Positions 37,701 to 44,320 of a DNA stretch of 64,000 nt are shown piece by piece. The DNA comes from Microlunatus phosphovorus NM-1. GTDB lineage: Bacteria > Actinomycetota > Actinomycetes > Propionibacteriales > Propionibacteriaceae. Within the stretch, counting starts at the first letter, position 1, and every line of letters begins with the position of its first letter. The stretch is from assembly GCF_000270245.1 (NCBI RefSeq), contig NC_015635.1, forward strand, positions 5,394,001-5,458,000, written 5' to 3'. The translations under genes were made by a program, and so were the position numbers. The notes beneath the pieces are model-generated. The model was given only the letters and a program-made list of their open reading frames with translations. It was not told the DNA's origin and searched no databases.

Positions 37701-37904
37701 TTCGACCGGTCGCTGCAGATCGCGTACGCCAACGGCAGCCGGTTCTATGAGGCTGAGGCCCTCCGCGGCCGGGCCCAGGCCAAGTCCGCCCTCGGCCGAC
37801 CCGGTGCGCTGGAGGACTGTCGGCAGGCACTGTTCGTGGCCGAGCGGCAAGGGGCGAAGCTGTTCGCAGCTCGCGCACACGATGCCCTGGCCGTCACGGC
37901 ATGA
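34722..37904 (+). CDS. Class III nucleotidyl cyclase / STAND ATPase / TPR protein
   Basis: A 1060-residue signalling protein. A short TPR-like N-terminus precedes a class III cyclase domain (~55-220): FCDVVGSTE and GDGMLVLFGYP contain the two metal-binding aspartates, and GSTANECARI carries the conserved Asn/Arg pair. The adenine-specifying lysine position is not canonical, as in many cyclases of this AAA-linked group. An ATPase follows (Walker A GPGGMGKTR near 297-305, Walker B SLVFVDDIQW near 430), then TPR-like repeats (~660-1050). Cyclic AMP is the likely product but not certain. GAGG precedes ATG 34722. The 95-base gap upstream could hold its own promoter. Its stop overlaps the FAD gene start (ATGA). 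Confidence 0.88.
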   Translation: MPSSRIASRIADLLSDAQEARDAGDWKTASSLLDAVNALDPGNADAAAMRAGAATRRQMTLLFCDVVGSTELADQRDPEEVTAIIEQYRAACVEAVAEFDGYIDDHRGDGMLVLFGYPQVDEDDARRGVLCGLQMVERVQRLSVAGLPGSRLQVRISVHTDLVVVADGITGSTANECARIQALAAPDTVVISDTTQDLVWPWFETESLGPQSLRGVSRPIEVFTVKAALPAPRGRTWRDRVSPFVNREAEFGKMAWLAPVPLPSGNDSDDSPDADGPAPADDQESAPTVARAVCVIGPGGMGKTRFTMETARRLGLRPLVCACSRMQRDVSLHPFRDLLAQACGMTVDDRPEVRLAKLRARVQATSSNPEPEPGTDAAAGGDLPFLAAVFDIGLELISPPSEVQPDRLRRQALLAAAQLAHAHAGREPSLVFVDDIQWADQSTLDLLAVLLTLPELKIVIAARDGYEPPWPETLVRRIVLNPLDADATTELVRHAPGAAMLSPERSRELIERSDGVPLFVEELLVTAAQTESGGIPHRSLQFSAYKIPPALRDPLLARLSRPEVDLELAQLASIIGRDVDRDLLQRAAGIENAEFERRLRTLLDAGLMELTGAKLRFRHELIREVAYETQRRTVLRERHSTLADLLASGEGAGHRATQVAAAHHLERAGRLAHAVAAHIQIAQADQALGAHEEAAGRLTRVLELLEPTPAGLERDRTELAVRELRSFSAVTARGYAATETAEDYPRCRQLIEESVRDAEVLPYLIRQWTYYSARGDFVQAEEINNDVIRRTEAAGIYFPGVSLGKGVVDFFQGDFAEAARQLRDAVDNGWTADLQLPPEWTLPNDPRAAAFAHLVPTLVALGDRAAAEQAADEGLARAESLPYPIGPFSGQYVDSLLATARSMDGDPVGAAEIGQRLVKVGDRHGFTIWSLSGRMHCLYSGIRLGDHSLLPAFAETVDAWHHVVAIDSWTPQWFADLGFAHLLVGDATSALAAFDRSLQIAYANGSRFYEAEALRGRAQAKSALGRPGALEDCRQALFVAERQGAKLFAARAHDALAVTA

Positions 37905-39988
37905 GTGGGTCCGAGCCCGCTCGCCCTCGCAAGATCGCGATCATCGGGGGCGGCATGGCCGGCATGACGGCAGCCTGGCGGTTGAGCCACGCGGTCGGCG
38001 AGCCGGACCAAGGACCGATCGAGATCACCGTCTACGAGCAGAGCTGGCAGCTCGGCGGCAAGGGCGCCAGCGGCCGTGGCGTCCACGGACGCATCGAGGA
38101 GCACGGCCTGCATGTGTGGCTCGGCTACTACGAGAACGCGTTCCGGCTGATCCGCGAGGTCTACACCGAGCTGGACCGTGCGCGCACCGCCCCGGGGTGT
38201 CCGATCAAGACCTGGCGGGACGGGTTCGCACCCGCCGGCCGGGTCGGCGTCGAGGAGAAGACCGGACAGAGCTGGCAGCACTGGGTCGCCACCTTCCGGG
38301 CCACCAGCGGAGAGCCTGGCGATGCCGGCGCGGTGGGCGGGACCGCGGCGCCGGCGGAGTTCCTGCGCCGTGCCGTCGGGCTGCTGGCCGACTTCTCCGC
38401 CTCGCTGCTGGAGATGCGCGCCGCCGACCAGGCCGCCTCGACACCGGCGGTCGTGCTGAGCGGGTCTCCGCAACCGCCGCCGATTCCCAGAGCGGGTCGC
38501 CGGGATCTCGGCGGGTTGCTGCAACAGGCCCGCTTCGCGGCCGTGATCGCCACCATCGAAGGGATCCGGTTGCTCGGGGAGTCCGTGCCACCGGGCATGT
38601 TCGATGCGCTCACCGAACAGCTGGACCGGATGCGGGTCGACCTGGATGTCGTGGTCAGTCGCGGGGATCCGAGCCTGCGACGCCTCGGCGAGCTGGCCGA
38701 CCTGGTCGTCAGCTGCTGCCTGGGCATCGTTCAGGACCGGCTGCTGACCGATCCACGGGGCTTCGGAGCGATCGACGATCTCGACTTCCGCGACTGGCTG
38801 CGTCGGCACGGGGCACGTCCTCCCACCTTGGAGTCGGCCCTGGTCCGCGGCATGTACGACCTGGTCTTCGCCTATCGCAACGGCGACCGGACGCAGCCGC
38901 AGTTCTGCGCCGGGCTCGGTCTGTTCCTGGCCGGCAAGTTCTTCTTCGACTATCGCGGCTCGCTGTTCTGGCACCTGCAGGCCGGAATGGGTGACGTCGT
39001 GTTCGCCCCGATGTATCAGGTGCTGCGAGCGCGCGGCGTACGGTTCGAGTTCTTCCATCGACTCGACCGGCTGGTGCTCGACGCGGATCGACAGCAGATC
39101 GCGGGTCTCCGCCTGACCCGGACCCGCTCGGTGACAGCGGCGGAGTATGCGCCGTTGATCAGCGTCGAGGGCCTGCCCTGCTTCGGTGCTGAGCCCGACG
39201 AGACGCAGTTGATGCCCGGCGACGAGTCCACCGAGTTCGAGCTGCGGGCCGGTGACGATTTCGACACGGTCGTGCTGGCCGCCTCGATCGGCTCGCTGCC
39301 GGAACCCTGCGTGGAGCTGATCGAGAGCTCGGCGCGCTGGCAGGCGATGATCGCCGATGTGGCGACGGTCGCCACCCAGTCCCTGCAGCTGTGGCTCCGA
39401 CCCGCCGAGGCCGCCCTGGGCTGGAGCTTCCCCGCTTCCACCGTCAGCGGCTATCTGCCGCCGTTCGACACGTACGCGTCGATGACCCACCTACTGGCCC
39501 GGGAGGCGTGGCCGGAGAAGAACCGGCCGGAGACGCTGGGCTACTTCTGTGGCTCGCTGCAGCTGAGCGATGCCGCCGCTGATCCGGTCGAGGTCGTCAC
39601 GACCAACGCGATCCGATTTCTCGACCGGCATGCTGGACACTTCTGGCCTGCGGCAGCCAGTTCCACCGGCTTTCGCTGGGAGCTGCTGGCCGACGGCACG
39701 AGTTCGCCGACCGAATCTGGCCGACGGCTGGCCGGGCAGTACGTCCGGGCCAACGTCACCGGATCCGAGCGCTATGTCCAGTCGATACCGGGAACGCAGC
39801 GATCCCGGCTCCGGGTCGACGAGTCCGGCTACCGGAATCTGGTGCTGGCCGGCGACTGGACCAACTGCGGGCTCAATGCCGGCTGCGTCGAGGCGGCGGT
39901 GCTCAGCGGTTTGGAGGCGGCGAACACGGTGCTCGGTCGCCCGTTGATGAGCGATGTCTCCGGTTCCTGGTACGGAGTTGAATCGTGA
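37901..39988 (+). CDS. FAD-dependent phytoene-desaturase-like oxidoreductase
   Basis: A 695-residue flavoprotein of the amine oxidase/phytoene desaturase superfamily. The N-terminal Rossmann motif is IIGGGMAGMTAAWRL, followed by QSWQLGGKGASGR and HGLHVWLGYYEN. The C-terminal FAD-contact region is NLVLAGDWTNCGLNAGCVEAA. It is about 150-200 residues longer than bacterial carotene desaturases. The extra length is a variable helical region (~residues 140-330) between the cofactor motifs. Neighbouring polyprenyl synthase suggests an isoprenoid substrate. Its TGA lies in the first unit of a 17-bp tandem repeat. Confidence 0.85.
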   Translation: MSGSEPARPRKIAIIGGGMAGMTAAWRLSHAVGEPDQGPIEITVYEQSWQLGGKGASGRGVHGRIEEHGLHVWLGYYENAFRLIREVYTELDRARTAPGCPIKTWRDGFAPAGRVGVEEKTGQSWQHWVATFRATSGEPGDAGAVGGTAAPAEFLRRAVGLLADFSASLLEMRAADQAASTPAVVLSGSPQPPPIPRAGRRDLGGLLQQARFAAVIATIEGIRLLGESVPPGMFDALTEQLDRMRVDLDVVVSRGDPSLRRLGELADLVVSCCLGIVQDRLLTDPRGFGAIDDLDFRDWLRRHGARPPTLESALVRGMYDLVFAYRNGDRTQPQFCAGLGLFLAGKFFFDYRGSLFWHLQAGMGDVVFAPMYQVLRARGVRFEFFHRLDRLVLDADRQQIAGLRLTRTRSVTAAEYAPLISVEGLPCFGAEPDETQLMPGDESTEFELRAGDDFDTVVLAASIGSLPEPCVELIESSARWQAMIADVATVATQSLQLWLRPAEAALGWSFPASTVSGYLPPFDTYASMTHLLAREAWPEKNRPETLGYFCGSLQLSDAAADPVEVVTTNAIRFLDRHAGHFWPAAASSTGFRWELLADGTSSPTESGRRLAGQYVRANVTGSERYVQSIPGTQRSRLRVDESGYRNLVLAGDWTNCGLNAGCVEAAVLSGLEAANTVLGRPLMSDVSGSWYGVES

Positions 39989-40039
39989 GCAGGGTTGAAT
40001 CGTGAGCAGGGTTGAATCGTGAGCAGGGTCGGAGTGTGA
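39977..40039 (+). repeat. 17-bp triple tandem repeat forming a chain of GTGA-coupled mini-ORFs
   Basis: gttgaatcgtgagcagg occurs three times in a row (39977-39993, 39994-40010, 40011-40027). The FAD gene ends in the TGA of the first unit. That GTGA opens a mini-ORF (39985-40005, MSRVES) whose own TGA opens a second (40002-40022, MSRVES), then a third (40019-40039, MSRVGV). The third stop overlaps the GTG of the next gene at 40036. Each unit carries AGCAGGG as a weak ribosome-binding element. Confidence 0.85.
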
Positions 40040-40620
40040 AGGAGTCGGAGCGGGACCAGACAGCGCCGATCAGCGAATCCGTCCTCGAGGATCGAGTGCT
40101 GCAGGCCGCGGAAGAGGCCTTCGCCAGAGTGATGGCCGGGGTGCCCGAACAACTGGCGACCATGCCACCCGATCTGGACCTCGCCGACGCCATCCGCTGG
40201 GCCGGCGACCGAGTCACCGAGCTGCTGGCGGGTCTGTCGGAGCTGCCGCTGGAGTCGTTGTTGGGTCTCGATCACGAGTCCGGAGCCACCACACCGATGC
40301 CGAACGGCGAGCCGGTGCGGGTGCAGGCCACGGCCGGCACGGTGGCCGAGGCCCGGGTCTGGGTGCATCCGGTGGGGGATCTCGCCTCCGGCGCGCTGCA
40401 TTTCCTGCTCAGCGACCTGGTCACCGCGAGCGGTGGGACGATTCCCGGGTCGCTGGCCGGCTTCACACCGGAACAGATCGCCACCCCGGTCACCGCCGGC
40501 GCGGGCACTCTTTTGAGGCTCTGGGTGCCGGCCGGCGCAGCTGCTGGCTGCTACCACGGGCACGTCTTCGCCCACGGGGTGATCGGTGCCGCCGTACCGA
40601 TCGTGGTGACCCTGACATGA
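40036..40620 (+). CDS. Unknown protein with helical N-terminus and C-terminal beta domain (194 aa)
   Basis: Residues ~15-75 are helical (LEDRVLQAAEEAFARVMAG, DAIRWAGDRVTELLAGLSEL). The rest is beta-rich and ends RLWVPAGAAAGCYHGHVF followed by PIVVTLT, resembling an Ig-like/NEW3-type strand pattern. A similar helix-plus-sandwich plan is seen in the 214-aa protein at 33982. No signal peptide. Start GTG 40036 overlaps the third mini-ORF stop; ORF reading from TTG 40012 is possible but would run through the repeat. It is flanked on both sides by mini-ORF relays. Confidence 0.65.
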   Translation: MKESERDQTAPISESVLEDRVLQAAEEAFARVMAGVPEQLATMPPDLDLADAIRWAGDRVTELLAGLSELPLESLLGLDHESGATTPMPNGEPVRVQATAGTVAEARVWVHPVGDLASGALHFLLSDLVTASGGTIPGSLAGFTPEQIATPVTAGAGTLLRLWVPAGAAAGCYHGHVFAHGVIGAAVPIVVTLT

Positions 40621-40652
40621 GAACCTGGACATGAGCACGCTGACATGAGAAC
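40611..40652 (+). repeat. 14-bp triple tandem repeat forming ATGA-coupled mini-ORFs
   Basis: Three imperfect 14-base units (cctgacatgagaac, ctggacatgagcac, gctgacatgagaac). The stop of the 194-aa gene overlaps ATG 40617, which opens MRTWT (40617-40634). Its stop overlaps ATG 40631, which opens MSTLT (40631-40648). That stop overlaps ATG 40645 of the polyprenyl synthase gene. Confidence 0.8.
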
Positions 40653-41652
40653 TGCCACCGAGCTGCTGGAGTCGTATGCCTGCCTCACCCGCGCAGCCAT
40701 GGCCGAGACCGTGGCCGGCGGCGCCCCCGGCAGCTATCTCTATGAGCTGCTCCGGGACTACACCGACCGGCAGGGCAAAGGTCTGCGTCCCGGGCTGCTG
40801 CTGGCCGCCGCCGAAGCCTGTGGCGCGTCGATCCGGACCGCGCTGCCGGCGGCAACGGCCCTGGAACTGCTGCACACGTCGTTCCTGATCCATGACGACG
40901 TCGAGGACCACAGCCGGCTGCGCCGCGGCAAGCCCACGCTGCACGAGCTACACGGGGTCCCGCTGGCGATCAACGCCGGTGATGCGCTCGCCAACCTCGC
41001 CACCCAGCCGTTGATGTCGAGCGCCTTCCCGCGCTATCGGTCCCGGGAGGTGCTGGCCGAGCTGCGGATGGCGATCCGGCAGACGACGGAGGGGCAGGCG
41101 CTGGAGCTCGGCTGGCGTCGTCACACGGTGGTGGACCTGACCGAGGTGGACTACCTGGAACTGGTAGGTCGGAAGACCTGCTGGTACACGACGATGGCGC
41201 CACTGCGGATCGCTGCCCTGCTCGGGCGCTGGCAACCGGCATCAGCCGCACTGGACCGGCTGGGGTTCCTGGCCGGCTGTGCCTTCCAGATCCGCGACGA
41301 TCTACTGGATGTCACTCCCGGCGGGCAGGAGGGCAAGGAACCGCACAGCGACATCGCCGAGGGCAAGCGCACAGTGATGTTGATCCACCTGTTGTCAGTC
41401 ACTCCCCCGGACCAGCGGCAGTGGATCGTCGGCTACCTCGGCAAGGCAGAGCACGAGCGAACTCAGCTCGAGCAGAGCCAGCTGCTGAGGATGATGGTCG
41501 AGGCCGGCAGTCTGGCGTACGCCGAACAGCTGGCCGAGGTGCTTGGCCAAGCCGCCCGCCGCAGCTTCGACGAGGCATTTGCCGACCTGCCGGCCTCCGC
41601 CGAGTTGGACTCGCTCCGGGCGCTGGTCGACTATCTGATCGACCGAAGCTGA
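40645..41652 (+). CDS. Trans-polyprenyl diphosphate synthase (IdsA/GGPP synthase type)
   Basis: A 335-residue all-trans prenyltransferase that extends an allylic diphosphate with isopentenyl diphosphate. The two aspartate-rich motifs are intact: DDVED at residues 84-88 and DDLLD near 217-221, with GKGLRPGLLL, RRGKPT and the GxxFQIRDD pattern (GCAFQIRDD). The residues before the first motif (LELLHTSFLIH) have no clear bulky pair, so chain length (C15-C25) cannot be fixed. It is the last gene of the operon and ends 14 bases from the convergent crp stop. Confidence 0.93.
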   Translation: MRTATELLESYACLTRAAMAETVAGGAPGSYLYELLRDYTDRQGKGLRPGLLLAAAEACGASIRTALPAATALELLHTSFLIHDDVEDHSRLRRGKPTLHELHGVPLAINAGDALANLATQPLMSSAFPRYRSREVLAELRMAIRQTTEGQALELGWRRHTVVDLTEVDYLELVGRKTCWYTTMAPLRIAALLGRWQPASAALDRLGFLAGCAFQIRDDLLDVTPGGQEGKEPHSDIAEGKRTVMLIHLLSVTPPDQRQWIVGYLGKAEHERTQLEQSQLLRMMVEAGSLAYAEQLAEVLGQAARRSFDEAFADLPASAELDSLRALVDYLIDRS

Positions 41653-41666
41653 CCTTGATGGGCCCG

Positions 41667-42359
41667 CTAGAGCCCGGCCCGGCGGCGGAGCGCGGCGGCG
41701 TCCCGGATCTCGATCGTCTTTCCGTCGACGTCGATCCAGCCCCGCCCGACCAGGCTTTGCAGCACCCGGTTGACCGCCGGACGCGAGGCACCAACCATCT
41801 GCGCCAGCTCGGTCTGCGTCAGATGGAGGTCGACCGACAGGCGGCTGGCGGCCCTGCCAGGCTGCCGCTCGGCAGTCTGGACGAGCAGCTTGGCCACCCG
41901 GCCGCCAAGGTCGAGGAACACCAGATCACTGGCCTGCTCGGTGAGCCGCCGAACCATCGCACCCAAGGTCCGCAGCAACTCATCGAGCAACACAGGACTG
42001 CGTTGCATCGCCTGGAGCAAGGCGGCACGGTTGACGACCAGGGCCGTGGTCGCCTGCACGGCGACCGCCGAGGCCGACCGTGGACCCTGGTCGATGAGGG
42101 ACAACTCGCCCAACACCTCGCCGGCACCGACCGTGGCCAGCACCATCTCGTCCCCGCGATCGGAGGTCACCGTGATCTTGACCAGCCCTTCGACGACCAC
42201 CGCCAGATGATCACCGGGGTCGCCTTGATACATCAGGTACTGATCCCGACGGTAGGTGCGCGGCACGCAGACAGCGGCCAACTCGCCCAAAGCGGTGCCA
42301 TCGAGCCCACCGAACACACTGGTCCGGCGAAGCGTGGCAAGAACCTCGTCGCGGTTCAT
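41667..42359 (-). CDS. Crp/Fnr-family cyclic-nucleotide-responsive regulator
   Basis: A 230-residue CRP-type transcription factor. The cyclic-nucleotide pocket motif is GELSLIDQGPRSASAVA (the RSA[ST] phosphate clamp is present). A long dimer helix and a winged helix-turn-helix follow (LTQTELAQMVGASRPAVNRVLQSL). No Fnr-type cysteine cluster is seen, so cAMP rather than iron-sulfur sensing is likely. The only usable start is ATG 42359, which begins two bases after the 3' end of tRNA-Arg on the same strand, leaving no room for a ribosome binding site unless it lies in the tRNA. It converges on the cyclase-containing operon. Confidence 0.92.
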   Translation of the reverse strand: MNRDEVLATLRRTSVFGGLDGTALGELAAVCVPRTYRRDQYLMYQGDPGDHLAVVVEGLVKITVTSDRGDEMVLATVGAGEVLGELSLIDQGPRSASAVAVQATTALVVNRAALLQAMQRSPVLLDELLRTLGAMVRRLTEQASDLVFLDLGGRVAKLLVQTAERQPGRAASRLSVDLHLTQTELAQMVGASRPAVNRVLQSLVGRGWIDVDGKTIEIRDAAALRRRAGL

Positions 42360-42361
42360 CG

Positions 42362-42434
42362 CGCACCCGTAGGGATTCGAACCCCAAACCTTCTGATCCG
42401 TAGTCAGATGCTCTATCCGTTGAGCTACGGGTGC
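42362..42434 (-). tRNA. tRNA-Arg (anticodon ACG)
   Basis: Minus strand; acceptor arms GCACCCG / CGGGTGC, anticodon stem TCTGA/TCAGA with loop CTACGGA (anticodon ACG), T arm around GGGGTTCGAATCCCT. CCA is not encoded. This is the TadA substrate (A34 to inosine). The ATG of crp follows at once. Confidence 0.95.
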
Positions 42435-42593
42435 CCTCGCACCTCGACGATCTCATATCGAGGCAACGACGCCAGAGTCTAGCCGCATGTGTCACGCTTG
42501 CCCAACTCGGTTGATCACCCCCGCACGGCTTTGACAGAACCACTGGCTCACTGGTACTAGCCGTTGTGCAACTTTCGGGTCTTGTGACCTATT

Positions 42594-42611
42594 GTTCACT
42601 TCACGTTCGTC
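42594..42611 (+). promoter_or_regulatory. Possible PHO box upstream of the phosphate transporter
   Basis: gttcact (42594-42600) and gttcgtc (42605-42611) are spaced exactly 11 bases start to start, as in actinobacterial PhoP direct repeat units (consensus gttcacc). The first matches 6 of 7 and the second 5 of 7 positions. They lie 72-89 bases before the transporter start, next to a possible -10 (tattgt, 42590-42595). Confidence 0.4.
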
Positions 42612-42682
42612 GCTTTAACGTCGAGTCGTAACCCGGTGTTGGTTGACACCGACATTCCCCCCTTCCCAGATGGGACCTCTAC

Positions 42683-43927
42683 GTGACTGTGCTGTTCGTG
42701 GTGATCACCGTCATCGTTGTCGCGCTGATCTTCGACTTCACCAATGGGTTCCACGACAGTGCCAACTCCATGGCGGGGCCAATCGCCACCGGAGCACTCA
42801 AACCGAAGACTGCCGTGCTGATTGCAGCCGTCCTGGATGTGGTCGGCGCCTGTCTGTCCACCGAGGTCGCCAGGACGATCTCGGGCGGCTTCTTCGATGA
42901 CACGCTGATCACTGCACCGATCGTGCTCGCGGGACTGGTCGGCGCCATCATCTGGAACCTGGTCACCTGGTTGCTCGGCCTCCCGTCCAGTTCCTCCCAC
43001 GCCTTGTTCGGCGGCCTGATCGGCGCCGTGATCGTAGGCGCCGGCTTCGCCAGCGTTCACTACTCGGTGGTCGTGTCCAAGGTGCTGCTGCCGGCCCTGG
43101 TCGCGCCGGCCGTCGCAGGTATCGCTGCCGCCGGAGCGACCGCGCTGGCCTACCGTGTCACCCGGAGAACCCCACGTAAGTACAGCGAGAAGGGGTTCAA
43201 GCGCGGCCAGGCGTTCACCGGGTCACTGGTCGCGCTCGCCCACGGCACCTCCGATGGACAGAAGACCATGGGCGTGATCACCCTGGTGCTGATCGTCTCC
43301 GGCTTCCAGGCCTCCGGCACCGGGCCGCACTGGTGGGTCGTGCTGGCGGCCGGTCTCGCGACCGGCCTGGGCACCTACTCCGGTGGCTGGCGGATCATGC
43401 GCACCATGGGCAAAGGGATCGTCGACATCGAGACTCCCCAGGGGGCTGCCGCGGGTGCGGCGACCACCGCCACGATCCTGGCGTCGGCGAACCTCGGTTT
43501 CGGTCTGTCCACCACTCATGTGGCCACCGGCAGCATCCTCGGCTCCGGGCTCGGGCGTCGCGGCGCGACCGTACGGTGGAGTGTCGCCCGGCGGATGGTA
43601 ACTGCCTGGGTGCTGACTCTGCCCGGTGCCGCGATTGTCGGCGGGCTCGCCGCGTTGCTCGCCGAGCACGGCGTGGTCGGCTCGATCATCCTGGTCAGCT
43701 TGCTCGCCATCGCCTGCGTGGTGATCTGGCGGCTGTCTCGTCGCAACCAGATCAGTCATCACAACGTGACCGACAGCGCCGATGTCGCGGTCCTGTCCTC
43801 GGCTGCGGCCTCGGACACTCCTGGCGAACCGCAGCTGAACGGCTCTCGGCGGAGCGACATCGCGCCGCCGGCCAAGGCCGAGCGACCGAAGCAGAAGAAG
43901 CGCAAGAAACAGAGGAGTGCCGCATGA
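42683..43927 (+). CDS. pit: PiT-family inorganic phosphate transporter
   Basis: A 414-residue low-affinity phosphate permease with about ten transmembrane helices. The two inverted PiT signatures are present: FDFTNGFHDSANSMAGPIAT near the N-terminus and ALAHGTSDGQKTMGVITLVL in the middle; LPSSSSHALFGGLIG and GFGLSTTHVATGSILG are the partner loops. The last ~70 residues are a soluble basic tail (KAERPKQKKRKKQ). The GTG start is followed by ACTGTG. Its stop overlaps the next start (ATGA). Regulation by phosphate is suggested by the upstream PHO-like repeats. Confidence 0.94.
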   Translation: MTVLFVVITVIVVALIFDFTNGFHDSANSMAGPIATGALKPKTAVLIAAVLDVVGACLSTEVARTISGGFFDDTLITAPIVLAGLVGAIIWNLVTWLLGLPSSSSHALFGGLIGAVIVGAGFASVHYSVVVSKVLLPALVAPAVAGIAAAGATALAYRVTRRTPRKYSEKGFKRGQAFTGSLVALAHGTSDGQKTMGVITLVLIVSGFQASGTGPHWWVVLAAGLATGLGTYSGGWRIMRTMGKGIVDIETPQGAAAGAATTATILASANLGFGLSTTHVATGSILGSGLGRRGATVRWSVARRMVTAWVLTLPGAAIVGGLAALLAEHGVVGSIILVSLLAIACVVIWRLSRRNQISHHNVTDSADVAVLSSAAASDTPGEPQLNGSRRSDIAPPAKAERPKQKKRKKQRSAA

Positions 43928-44157
43928 TGAAGATCGATTGGGCCGCTCTCGGCGTGGTCGCCATCGTCTCGATCTTCGTCACGCTGGCTTTCACCGCACT
44001 TCTCTCCGGCGGAATCCGACTCGTCGCGCAGGGCGCCACTCCGGTTGAGCAGTCAGCCGGCTCACAGGTCGTCAAGCTCGCCGGCTACGCGCTGCTCGGC
44101 TTGGCCGGTCTGTTGGTGCTCTTCGGCATCTACCTGCTGATGCCCATCTCGGGCTGA
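43924..44157 (+). CDS. Small two-helix membrane protein coupled to the phosphate transporter
   Basis: A 77-residue protein with two transmembrane segments (ALGVVAIVSIFVTLAFTALL and LAGYALLGLAGLLVLFGIYL) and a short loop. The ATG overlaps the transporter stop (ATGA); ATG 43927 is an alternative one codon on. Small proteins of this kind often follow actinobacterial pit genes. A role in assembly or control of the transporter is inferred from the coupling only. A strong terminator follows. Confidence 0.75.
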   Translation: MMKIDWAALGVVAIVSIFVTLAFTALLSGGIRLVAQGATPVEQSAGSQVVKLAGYALLGLAGLLVLFGIYLLMPISG

Positions 44158-44184
44158 GCTTCGACACAGTCAGGCCTCGAAATG

Positions 44185-44220
44185 TCACTCGCCTGGGCCG
44201 AAGGCGACCCAGGCGAGTGA
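44185..44220. terminator. Strong bidirectional terminator
   Basis: Perfect 13-bp stem tcactcgcctggg / cccaggcgagtga with a 10-base loop, followed by TTCT on the plus strand. It separates the pit operon from the convergent tRNA-Ser(GCT), 6 bases beyond the encoded CCA. Confidence 0.85.
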
Positions 44221-44226
44221 TTCTGG

Positions 44227-44320
44227 TGGCGGAGGCGGCGGGATTTGAACCCGCGATGGGCTTTAAGACCCAAACCCGCTTAGCAGGCGGGCGCCATAGA
44301 CCGGACTAGGCGACGCCTCC
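44227..44320 (-). tRNA. tRNA-Ser (anticodon GCT)
   Basis: Minus strand; acceptor arms GGAGGCG / CGCCTCC, anticodon loop CTGCTAA (anticodon GCT), long type II variable arm (GGTTTGGGTCTTAAAGCCCA region), T arm GCGGGTTCAAATCCCGC, encoded CCA (44227-44229). Reads AGC/AGU codons. Confidence 0.95.

Noticed and set aside
39977-40652. CRISPR array or iteron origin from the tandem repeats
   Set aside because: Units are 14-17 bp, directly adjacent without spacers, lie exactly on gene junctions, and there is no cas or rep gene.
31937-41652. Encapsulin nanocompartment, because some encapsulins pair a cyclic-nucleotide-binding shell with polyprenyl synthase cargo
   Set aside because: No HK97-fold shell protein can be recognised in the 447-, 214- or 194-aa proteins.
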